Shown here: positions 16,891 through 25,300 of the stretch, piece by piece | How the letters are laid out: the number at the start of each line of letters is the position of its first letter | Position numbering within the stretch: position 1 is the stretch's first letter | From: Chthoniobacteraceae bacterium | Lineage (GTDB): Bacteria; Verrucomicrobiota; Verrucomicrobiia; Chthoniobacterales; Chthoniobacteraceae | Direction: 5' to 3' | Assembly: GCA_947471505.1 (NCBI GenBank) | Contig: CANIWM010000051.1 | Location: forward strand, 1-46,916 | DNA: 46,916 nucleotides | The notes under the pieces: generated by a model | Told to the model about the DNA's origin: nothing | The model's database searches: none | What the model saw: the letters and a program-made list of their open reading frames with translations, nothing else | Made by a program: the position numbers and the translations under genes

Positions 16891-17292
16891 ATGAAAGCAA
16901 TCATCACCACATTCGGAGTCCTCGCCCTCGCGGCCAGCCTCTCCATCGCAGAAGATAAACCAGCAGGCGGACGCCCCGGCGGTCCCGGAGGTCCGGGCGG
17001 CGAAGGCAAACGCCCGAACCCAGAGGAAATCTTCAAGAAGCTTGATGCGAACAGCGACGGCGCAATCAGCCTCGACGAGTTCAAAGCAGGGCCACGCGCG
17101 CAGCAAGACCCAGCCAAGGCGGAAGAAATCTTCAAGAAGATCGACGCGGACAGCAACGGCTCGGTGAGCCTCGAAGAGTTCAAAGCCCACCGTCCTCCAC
17201 ACGGCCCGGGCGAAGGCAAGCCCGGCGAAGGCAAACCGCCCGGCAAGCCTGGAAAGCCCGGCAAACCCGGTGGACCAAAACCACAACAGTAA
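16891..17292 (+). CDS. Secreted EF-hand protein with Gly/Pro/Lys-rich flanks
   Basis: A 133-residue exported protein. The signal peptide is MKAIITTFGVLALAASLSIA. A Gly/Pro-rich linker follows (about 24-40), then two EF-hands with canonical 12-residue loops: DANSDGAISLDE (52-63, ligands D52, N54, D56, E63) and DADSNGSVSLEE (85-96, D85, D87, N89, E96). The tail (100-133) is repetitive in Gly, Pro and Lys (GEGKPGEGKPPGKPGKPGKP). Calcium binding is well supported; the partner is unknown. The start is preceded by a 22-base run without any G (16869-16890) and no Shine-Dalgarno. A hairpin with a GAAA loop follows the gene. Confidence 0.85.
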   Translation: MKAIITTFGVLALAASLSIAEDKPAGGRPGGPGGPGGEGKRPNPEEIFKKLDANSDGAISLDEFKAGPRAQQDPAKAEEIFKKIDADSNGSVSLEEFKAHRPPHGPGEGKPGEGKPPGKPGKPGKPGGPKPQQ

Positions 17293-17317
17293 TCGCTAAA
17301 CGCGAACGAATCATCAG

Positions 17318-17348
17318 CGCCGCACTCGGGAAACCGGGTGCGGCGTTG
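17318..17348 (+). terminator. Hairpin with GAAA loop, probable terminator
   Basis: CGCCGCACTCGG (17318-17329) pairs with CCGGGTGCGGCG (17334-17345) around a GAAA tetraloop, with one G-U pair. The downstream run is only TTG, then GTTT a few bases on, so termination may be weak or also serve the convergent ABC operon. Confidence 0.65.
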
Positions 17349-17375
17349 TGCGTTTGGCCGACCAAGAACCGATGG

Positions 17376-17472
17376 GTAGCCCGCGCAAGCGGCTCGTAGC
17401 TGCGGCGCCTCGCCGCTTGCGCGTCGAATGCGACGGGGCGTCGCAGGCACTTACTGCGACGAGGGCGTCGCA
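17376..17472. repeat. REP-like palindromes with GTAG heads
   Basis: Within 97 bp there are three perfect palindromes. CGCGCAAGCGGC (17382-17393) pairs with GCCGCTTGCGCG (17412-17423), with GTAG at 17376-17379 just before it and another GTAG in its loop. TGCGACG/CGTCGCA arms stand at 17429-17445 (loop GGG) and again at 17455-17472 (loop AGGG). The last copy lies inside the permease C-terminal codons; the two small copies flank the stop codon of that gene. GTAG plus palindrome is the architecture of REP elements mobilised by RAYT transposases; none is in the window. Confidence 0.55.
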
Positions 17473-19118
17473 GCAACTTGCAGCACATCCTTTGCGATCT
17501 TTTGCCGGTTTGCCCGCAGTTGAACGGCGAGCCAGAGCGCGACGATCAGACCCACGAAGAGCCAGAAGTGAAACGCTCGCGGCACGGCACGCGCGATGTT
17601 CCCTGGCAACTCCGCAATCGAAAGCAATGTCCCGGATGCGTAGAACGGCGTGGAGACTGGCGACATGCCGATGAGCCACGCGGCGGCTGGCGCAAAGCGG
17701 TCGCTGATGGAAGCCATCACGGAGCCGACCATGACTGGGACGACGCCCACAAAGATCGTCGCCAAACCGAGCACACGTCCGCCTTTTCCCTCCAGCAACG
17801 TCTGAAACCCGACGCCGCCCGCAAACATCACGGCGATGAAATACCCGAGCGTTCGCAATGGGACGATATGGCCGGGATACCAGCGGGACTCGACGAGCCC
17901 CCGAGTGAAAATGAACCACCCGACGGCGCCCGCGACTGCCATGAACAGCACAACCCAAAACGCTGTGCCACCATCCGACAACGCGGGGATCGAAGTCGCA
18001 CCTTGCTTGCGGGCGCGTCGCCAGCCGCGCACTTGATTATCCACGGACGGCGTGATGATCCCGGCGAGGATGAAGATGAGCGCCAGCGTGACGAAGCCGT
18101 AGATGCCCGACATCGCCATCGCCTCCCATGTGGAAGGCGCGGGTCCCTGAAACCCGCCCATCATTTGGGAAAACCCGCGTGAGGGAAAAAGGGTGCCGGG
18201 CTCGATGAGCGGGAGCGCATTTCCGAGCAGGAGGACTTGGACCCAGACGAAGAATCCAGCCGCCCATAGTTTGCCCAAAAGGTGCGACTCGGACCAACGC
18301 CATTTGCGGCAGAGCATGACGGTGAACGTGAGGATCAACCCGACTTGAGAGAACACGGTGAAGACGACTTCGGAGAGGTCGAGATTGAAGAACTTCACCG
18401 TCGGCGCAAGCCGCTGCCACGCACGCACGGCTGCGCCTGAAGACGCTGGCAGAAGGCCGGGCAAGCTCTCTTCAAACACAGGCGTGATCGTCAGGTATTT
18501 GAAGAACACCAATCCGAATTTCGCCATCTGCGGGATGATGGTGTAGAGCGAGAAAACGAGGAGGATGCAGACGAGAAATGCCCACCGTTTATTCTTCACG
18601 ACGGTGCCCGTGAGCAGCCCGGTGAAGTGATACAGCAGCGCCGAGGAGACAACGACTGTGTAGAGCGGCAGCCACACCGTCCACGAGACTTGCCCGCGCC
18701 ACAGCGACCATGCGGTGAACAGCAGCGAAACTAAAAAGAGCGCCCACTCCCGCACGGGCAGGCCGAAGACGTAGCCGAGCACTTTCGCCAGCGGCGACAT
18801 GGGGATGAGGCGCTGATAATCAATCACGCCTTCGTCGCGCTCCGCCACCATCCCGCCCGCGACTTGCGCGGTGCCGAAGACGAAGAGGATGATGCCCTGA
18901 ATCACGAGCAGCGGGATGAGCGCGCGGCGCGCATTGTCAACCGGGTCGGAGCCGAATCGCACGCCGATGGAGTTTGTCATCGCGACGATGAACCCGGAGA
19001 CGAGCACGAAGAGCAGGAGCTGGATGCCGAGCCCACGCGCCCGGAGCCGCGAGTAGCAGTAGCGGCGAAAGATGGGGTTCTGCCAGACGTTCCAAGCGGA
19101 GATGCGAGTATTCTTCAT
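17451..19118 (-). CDS. ABC-2 type transporter permease
   Basis: A 555-residue integral membrane protein with about 12 hydrophobic helices. It includes QLLLFVLVSGFIVAM, ALIPLLVIQGIILFVFGTAQVAGG, FLVCILLVFSLYTIIP and GYFIAVMFAGGVGFQTLL. ERDEGVIDYQRLIPMSPLAKVLGYV, a cytoplasmic coupling-like segment, is typical of ABC-2 exporters with large permeases. It is the distal gene of a three-gene operon and overlaps the ATPase gene by 4 bp (ATGA). The cargo is not visible. Its last codons are made of a REP-like palindrome (LQVAATPSSQ), suggesting the C-terminus was extended by the repeat. Confidence 0.8.
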   Translation of the reverse strand: MKNTRISAWNVWQNPIFRRYCYSRLRARGLGIQLLLFVLVSGFIVAMTNSIGVRFGSDPVDNARRALIPLLVIQGIILFVFGTAQVAGGMVAERDEGVIDYQRLIPMSPLAKVLGYVFGLPVREWALFLVSLLFTAWSLWRGQVSWTVWLPLYTVVVSSALLYHFTGLLTGTVVKNKRWAFLVCILLVFSLYTIIPQMAKFGLVFFKYLTITPVFEESLPGLLPASSGAAVRAWQRLAPTVKFFNLDLSEVVFTVFSQVGLILTFTVMLCRKWRWSESHLLGKLWAAGFFVWVQVLLLGNALPLIEPGTLFPSRGFSQMMGGFQGPAPSTWEAMAMSGIYGFVTLALIFILAGIITPSVDNQVRGWRRARKQGATSIPALSDGGTAFWVVLFMAVAGAVGWFIFTRGLVESRWYPGHIVPLRTLGYFIAVMFAGGVGFQTLLEGKGGRVLGLATIFVGVVPVMVGSVMASISDRFAPAAAWLIGMSPVSTPFYASGTLLSIAELPGNIARAVPRAFHFWLFVGLIVALWLAVQLRANRQKIAKDVLQVAATPSSQ

Positions 19119-20065
19119 GGGCGACGATTGCTTTCTGCGACTCCGACGAGGATGTCCTCGAACGACGTTCTCTTTTCCTCAAACGCGCGCATCCGAATGC
19201 CGAGGCGCACGATTCCTTCCATCAAGTCCGCCTGCGCGTCGTCGTTGCCTTTGAAAGTGAAGCTCACTTGCTGGCCGGAGACTTTCACCTCGTGGACGGC
19301 GGGCTGCGCGGCGATCCACGCGGCGGCTTCTTCGTGGCGAGCGAGCAGTGTCGCGGTGAGCACGCGCTCGGTGTTGCCGAGTGTGGAGCGCACTTCATCG
19401 GCGGTGCCGGAGGCGAGCAGTCGCCCGCGATTCATCACGCACAACGACGTACACATCTCCGCCAGCTCGCTGAGAATGTGCGAGCTTACGAAGACCGTCG
19501 CGCCGCCCTCCGCCAGCTTGCGGAGCGCGGTGCGCATGTCGCGGCGGGCGAGCGGGTCGAGACCGCTGGCGGGTTCATCGAGAATGAGCACGCTCGGGCG
19601 ATGGAGCAGCGTTTTCGCCAGCACGACGCGCTGCGTCTGCCCGCGCGAAAGCTCCTTGCACCACTTCTCCCGCTGGTCGGTGAGCGCCACTTCTTCCAAG
19701 CATTCCGCGACACGTTCGCGGCGCTGCGAGCGGTTGCCGATGCCATACGCTGCGGCGTGAAACTCAAGGAACTCCCACACTTTCAAATCCGTGGGCACCG
19801 GCGCGAGGTCGGGCATGTAGCCGATGATGCGGCGGGCGCTCTCGATGTCTTCGAGCACGTCCACGCCGTCGAGAATCACCTCGCCGTAAGTCGGCTCCAT
19901 CAGCGTCGTCAGCACGCGGAAGGTGCTCGTTTTCCCCGCGCCGTTCGGGCCGACGAGGCCGAAGACTTCGCCGCGTGGGACGGTGAGCGTGAGGTCGTCC
20001 ACGGCGACGAAATTGCCGTAGTCCACACGTAAATAGCGGATGTCGATTGCAGGGATGGCGCTCAT
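19115..20065 (-). CDS. ABC transporter ATP-binding protein
   Basis: A 316-residue ABC ATPase with Walker A GPNGAGKTST (39-48), signature LSRGQTQR, Walker B VLILDEPASGLDP and switch VFVSSH. The C-terminal about 100 residues (from TADEVRSTLGNTERVL) form the extra domain typical of ABC-2 export ATPases. It powers the neighbouring permease, overlaps it by 4 bp and overlaps the upstream gene by 4 bp, so the subunits are made together. Confidence 0.92.
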   Translation of the reverse strand: MSAIPAIDIRYLRVDYGNFVAVDDLTLTVPRGEVFGLVGPNGAGKTSTFRVLTTLMEPTYGEVILDGVDVLEDIESARRIIGYMPDLAPVPTDLKVWEFLEFHAAAYGIGNRSQRRERVAECLEEVALTDQREKWCKELSRGQTQRVVLAKTLLHRPSVLILDEPASGLDPLARRDMRTALRKLAEGGATVFVSSHILSELAEMCTSLCVMNRGRLLASGTADEVRSTLGNTERVLTATLLARHEEAAAWIAAQPAVHEVKVSGQQVSFTFKGNDDAQADLMEGIVRLGIRMRAFEEKRTSFEDILVGVAESNRRP

Positions 20066-21039
20066 TTGAAATCGTCGTTATCGAGCATTTCCCAGTTCGG
20101 CGGCAGCGTCAGCCCGACGGCGTTCATGTCCTTCTCTGCCTCCTCGCGTCGTCGCTGTCGCTCGCCGTCGTAAACGGCGCGTTGGTCCGGCGTCAGGATC
20201 GCGAGCACCGCCGCCTGCTTGTTGCCAACGGGAGCTGCTTCGATGGTCCCGGTGGTTCCCTCCAGCACCATCGCTGGGTCGTAGTCGCGCGAGTTGCGCG
20301 CCATCACTGCGAACACCCTGTCGCGCTGCGAATCGTCGAGCTGCACGATGGAGTTGAGCCGCTGCACTTTCATATCCGCCTCGTTCTGCACGCGGGTGGC
20401 GCGCTCGTTCATTCGCTCGGTTTTGAAAGCGGACAGCTTCTCGCCCGAGAGGATGCCTTCCATGAATTTGTCGAGCCCCTCGTCGGGTCGCACATCGCGG
20501 GTGGCGCGCATGAGTTCCTCCAGCCCTGTGTCGTCGCGCCCGAGCATCGCGCTCCAGCGTTTCGCCTCCTCGTTCGCCTTCCCGTCGAACCACACTTTGA
20601 GAGCCGCTTGCTGGTCGGGCGGCAGGTTGTATTTGCGCGCCAGTTCGCCCGTCAGACTATCAATCCGCTTGCGCTGGTCGCGGATGCGGATGCGGTCAAA
20701 CAGCGGCGCGAGGTCGCGCATGAAGGGCTTCGTCGCGCGGAAAATATCGTCCGGGCTTACCGGCTGGCCGCTGCGGATTTTGTCGGCGATACTCCGCGCT
20801 CCGTCGGCCAAATTGCGGCGCGTATTGCCAAAGCGATTCTGCCCCTCCGGCTCCGCTGCCTCCAGCGCGGCGATGCGGTTTTGCGCGTGCTGGAGTTCCA
20901 GTTCCAGCTTGTTCGCCCGCTCCTGCGGCGTCCCTGCTGCGCCGGGGATGCTGTCCATAAACAGCGTCGCCCCGACACCACCCACGACGAGGCCAATCAC
21001 AAGCGGAACGAACGAGCGGATAGATTGAGCGAGCGACAT
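20062..21039 (-). CDS. Membrane-anchored helical protein, LTXXQ-like, first gene of ABC operon
   Basis: A 325-residue protein. The N-terminal helix (about residues 6-28, SIRSFVPLVIGLVVGGVGATLF) looks like an uncleaved anchor. A coiled-coil-like stretch follows (ERANKLELELQHAQNRIAALEA), then a long helical region ending in LTPDQRAVYDGERQRR, which resembles the LTxxQ motif of periplasmic stress sensors such as CpxP. GNKQAAVLAILTPDQ is preceded by similar half-repeats (YNLPPDQQAALKVWF). The start at 21039 is preferred to the longer 21096 frame because it begins right at the anchor. As the first gene of the operon with a 4-bp overlap it may be an accessory or sensor for the transporter. The function is not established. 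Confidence 0.65.
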   Translation of the reverse strand: MSLAQSIRSFVPLVIGLVVGGVGATLFMDSIPGAAGTPQERANKLELELQHAQNRIAALEAAEPEGQNRFGNTRRNLADGARSIADKIRSGQPVSPDDIFRATKPFMRDLAPLFDRIRIRDQRKRIDSLTGELARKYNLPPDQQAALKVWFDGKANEEAKRWSAMLGRDDTGLEELMRATRDVRPDEGLDKFMEGILSGEKLSAFKTERMNERATRVQNEADMKVQRLNSIVQLDDSQRDRVFAVMARNSRDYDPAMVLEGTTGTIEAAPVGNKQAAVLAILTPDQRAVYDGERQRRREEAEKDMNAVGLTLPPNWEMLDNDDFK

Positions 21040-21116
21040 GGGGTGGTGAGGTAGTGCGCTTCCGAACGCGGGGCAACGCAGAAAAGGCCGACACACCGTC
21101 CTCGGCGGCTTTGCAC

Positions 21117-22184
21117 TTACGGGTTTGCGCAGGGGCCGATCGTGCCGCCAGGGACGAACTCTGCGGGGGTCGATGTATGTTTCACGTCCTGTTGGCCACG
21201 GCTCACGTTGTTAGCCCATTGAACGATACGGCGGACGACTGGTCCGATTTCCCAGCGAATGTGGGCGATGCTCGGCATACACCAATCGAAGTCCGGGTCC
21301 GAATCAAAGCAGACCAGCGAAACTTGCTCCGGCACCCGAATTCCTCGCTTCGCGAGAAACTGCTGCGTCGCGACAAAAAACTCCCCGATGCCGACGATCA
21401 GTGCGGTGGGCGGGGTGATGCGGAAGAGCGAAGAAAGCAGAGATTGGAAGCCCTCAACCGTCTCTTCCCAATCCGGCAAATTGTAGTCGCTCGTTGCGAT
21501 GCCGTGCGCGGTGAGTTCGTCTAAGAGGACGCGCTCCGTCAGGCCTGGACCGGGTTTTCTCCGTTCGCTCCGGCAGATCATCACGACCCGGCGATGCCCG
21601 AGCGCTATTAACTGGCGGACCGCGCTGGAAACTGCGGTTCGCGTGTCTGGACCTGCGGCTGCGACGGCGACTCCTTCCCGGCGACCGAACAATGCAAACG
21701 CCGGAACTGACTGCCCGGCGAACCATTCCAGAACCTCGTGGGAGCCTGACTGCACGACCCATGCATCCGCTTCGGTTTGCTGGACGAGTCGTTTGATTCG
21801 CGGGAGATCCATTGCGAGAGCAACGAGAGATGCTCCCGCCATGACGACCGTGTGCCCTGCCTCTACGAGCGCGTGCTGGAGTTCGACGATACAGGTCGAA
21901 AATTGGTCGCTGGCTTCGTAAGGCAGTATCGCCACGCGGGTTGGGCGCATGGGTTTTCCGCTCGGAGCGACGATGCGGCGCTTGCGGCCCGGCCCTTGCC
22001 CCGCGAGCAGCCCTTCTTGTTCGAGTTGGCGCAGCGCGGCTTCCACGGACTTGTGGTTCACGTCGAGTTGCTTCGCCAGCGAGCCCACGCCCGGCATGGT
22101 GTCCGTCCACACCCCGCGCTTCAACTGCTCACGGAGATGCGCAGCGATCTGCGCTGAAACTGAGAGGAGACGTATCGGATGCAT
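21117..22184 (-). CDS. GntR-type HTH / LacI-like sensor hybrid regulator
   Basis: A 355-residue transcription factor. Residues 8-78 form a GntR winged helix (QIAAHLREQLKRGVW, GVGSLAKQLDVNHKSVEAALRQLEQEGLL, then the basic GPGRKRRIV). Residues 82-345 form a periplasmic-binding-protein-like sensor of the LacI/GalR kind (RVAILPY, HRRVVMICRSE, TALIVGIGEFFVATQQFLAKRGIRVP, VSLVCFDSD). Such hybrids are abundant in Verrucomicrobiota and usually respond to sugars. It is divergent from the giant surface-protein gene (180 bp apart), which is the natural candidate target; the ABC operon downstream on the same strand is another. Confidence 0.85.
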   Translation of the reverse strand: MHPIRLLSVSAQIAAHLREQLKRGVWTDTMPGVGSLAKQLDVNHKSVEAALRQLEQEGLLAGQGPGRKRRIVAPSGKPMRPTRVAILPYEASDQFSTCIVELQHALVEAGHTVVMAGASLVALAMDLPRIKRLVQQTEADAWVVQSGSHEVLEWFAGQSVPAFALFGRREGVAVAAAGPDTRTAVSSAVRQLIALGHRRVVMICRSERRKPGPGLTERVLLDELTAHGIATSDYNLPDWEETVEGFQSLLSSLFRITPPTALIVGIGEFFVATQQFLAKRGIRVPEQVSLVCFDSDPDFDWCMPSIAHIRWEIGPVVRRIVQWANNVSRGQQDVKHTSTPAEFVPGGTIGPCANP

Positions 22185-22364
22185 GGCGAAAACCTACCCC
22201 GAAACGGGGATGGGCGTCGAGAAGGAATCACTTTTATTATCATTGAAATTAGGGACTGTAGGTTCCTCAAGATCTACCCTTGCATCTTCGCTACCGCGCG
22301 GAGCGTAAAATTACTACTATCGAAACAATCACCTACATCACCCAAACCAACCCATGTCCAACCC
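22185..22364. promoter_or_regulatory. Divergent region between regulator and giant surface-protein gene
   Basis: It contains the palindrome CCCCG-AAA-CGGGG (22197-22209), 12 bp before the regulator start, and CCGCGCGG further on; either could be an operator. The last 42 bases before ATG 22365 are A/C-rich with a single G (22356). A four-codon upstream frame, ATG 22354, reads M-S-N-P and stops at TGA 22366-22368, overlapping the true start, so reinitiation is possible. No clear -35/-10 pair at normal spacing was found. Confidence 0.4.
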
Positions 22365-25300
22365 ATGAAAACGCCTACATCACCTTCGCCCAATCGCTTC
22401 ACCACTCGGCGCGCAGTCATCCTCGCCAGTTCTATTGCCTCGGTTTTTGCTTCAGTGAAAGCAGGCGGGGCCAGCGCAATCTGGCAGGGAGCCACGGACA
22501 CGCTTTGGGCGCTCGACAGCAACTGGACCGCTCCGGTTCCGGGGTTGGGCGACACTGCGACGTTTAATGGCTTGGGGAATGGAAATGTGATCCTCGATTT
22601 CGGTGTCGGCGGGGTGACTGTGGGTAATCTCACTTTTGATACGTCTTCGGTTGCGGGTTACACGTTGGGCTCGGGTGCGGCTGGCAGTCAGTCGCTCACG
22701 CTTGGGAATGCGGGCACGATTTCGCTGACCTCGACGGTCGCGGCGAATCAACTGGTGAATGCGGCGCTCACGCTGGGGAATGATGGGACAGCGCAGACGT
22801 TCACCCTGGCTAATGAGAGCACGACGAACTCGCTCACTGTGGCGGGAAGCATCGCGGGCTCCATAGGCTCGGGCGTAAAGACGCTGGCGGTCGCGGGCTC
22901 CGGCGCGACTACGCTGAGCGGGACTATTTCAAATGGCACGGGCGGCACGGTGGCAATCTCAAAGACGGGCAACGGGACACTGGCGCTCTCGAATACGGGC
23001 AATACTTTCTCCGGCGGCGTGACAGTCGCAGCGGCGGCAGGCGTGGTGACGGCGACGATGGCTGCCGGGACGAATGCGAGCGGCCTCGGCACGGGCGCGG
23101 TATCCATCGGCGCGGGCTCCACGGTGAATGTGCAGGCCATAAACACGGTGAATGTGACGAATGCGCTCAATAACGTCTTCACCGGCAGCGGGCTCTTGAA
23201 GCTGACGTTTGCCGCGAATACGACGGCTAGAAATACCAGCTTGGGCGACCTCTCCGGCTTCGCTGGCACAATCCAACTGTCGAACCTGGGTGTAACTGGC
23301 GACAAGCTGAATACGAACGCCAACATGGTGAATCTCGCCGCCGCGCTCGTGGTGGATAGCGGCAGCACACTTTTCGTGTCAGGCACCACCAGTTTCAACG
23401 GCGGCATCTCGCTCAACGGCATCGGCAACAACGAAGGACGTGGGGCCATTCGCATGGGGACGGCCGTGCTGCGCGGCAATATCTCGCTGGCGGGGAGCAC
23501 CACCATCGGGCTCGATGCCAACACCTATGGCATTCTTACGGGCAACATCTCGGCGGACGGGTTGGCCACGCTGACTTTTGGCGGCTCGCAGGCGGGAAAT
23601 GGAACGCTGACCGGGAATCTCTCGGATGGCCCTGGGACGCTTTCTTTGACGAAGGCCAACGCAGGCACGCTATGGCTGACGGGGGCGAATAATTACACGG
23701 GCGCGACGACGATTACGGGCGGGCGGTTGCAGCTCGGGCTAGGTGGGACGACGGGGTCGCTTTCGCCGAATAGCTCGGTCATCGTCTCCTCGGGTGCGTC
23801 GATCACGTTCAATCGTTCAAACGCGATGGCGCTGGGCACAGATTTCGGAGCCATCTCCGGCGCTGGAAATGCGATTCAGAACGGCACGGGCACGACGACT
23901 TTCGGCGGCGCGACGGCGCTCACCTACACCGGCATCACGGCGATCAATCGCGGCACGCTGGCGCTGGATTTTGCCGCGCTCGCCACGCCGACGAACATGA
24001 TCAACAGCGGCTCCGCCCTGCAATTGGGCGGCGGCACGCTCTCGGTGCTCGGCAAGAGCGCAGGCGCGACGGCGCAAACTTTTAACGGCACGGCTTTGAC
24101 TGCGGGGCGCTCGGTGATTGCACCGAATCGCGGCACGGGAACGTCCACGACGGTGACGCTCGGCGCGCTGACGAGCAGCGCGGGTAGCAGCATTAATTTC
24201 ACCCCAAATACGGCGTGGGCGAGCGGCGCGAATGCGACGACGGCCGGTGTCGCGTCGGCGACGGAAATCGTAACGGTCACGAGTGTCACTCGCAATGGCA
24301 CCGCGATCACGATGCCGGGCGCGGGCGCGTTCGCTTACATCGGCGCGAATGTTTTCAACAACACGGGCGCGAGCACGCGCTACGCGGTGGTGCAAGGCGC
24401 GGCGGCGGCACCGTATCAAATTGTGGGTGGGCCGCTCTCGACGGCGTTTGCGGTCACTGGTGGAAGCGCGAGCACCGTCTATAGCACGGGCGCCGCGCAG
24501 ACATTGACAGGTGCGACGACAAACTACGCGCTCATCAGCACTGCCGCTGGGGCGGTCACTATCGCAAACGGCGGGTTTGCCTACACGCTGAACGGCTATC
24601 TTGGCACCGCTGCTGGGACGGTCACCATGTCCGGCACGGGCGCTCTGACCATCGGTGCGGAGAAGGATTTTGTGGTAAATAACGCCGCTGCTGGCGGGCT
24701 GACGATCAGCTCCGTCATCGCGAACAGTGCAGGCGGCGCATCGAGCGTCACCAACTCTAGCACGAGCACCGGCGTCCTCACACTGAGCGGCACGAACACC
24801 TACACGGGCGGCACGTTCTTTAATGGCGGCACGACCATCGTCGTCTCGGATGCCGCTGCGAGCAATAATGCGCCGCTCGGATTCGTCCCGGCGGCAGCCA
24901 CGCCGGGGAATCTGACGTTTAACGGCGGCACCCTGCAACTTTCTCCGACAGCGGCGATGACGCTGGCTGCGCAGCGCGGTATCAACCTCGGCGCGAGCGG
25001 CGGGACGATCAATCTCACCACAGCGTTTGCCGTGACGATGAACTCCATCATCGCGGGCATCGGCGGGTTGACGCTCAATAATAGCAGCACGAGCACTGTA
25101 GCCATCGGCGGCGTGAATACCTACACGGGCGGCACGTTCATCAACGGCACCGGCCTTATCGTCCCAGTGAACGTTGCCTCGCCCTTCGGCGTAGGCGGCA
25201 TCCTCACGCTGAACGGCGGGCAAATGCGCGCGACCACGACGGGAACTGTGACCATCCCGAACCCCGTGAACATCGCGGCGAATACGACATTCCCGACCGC

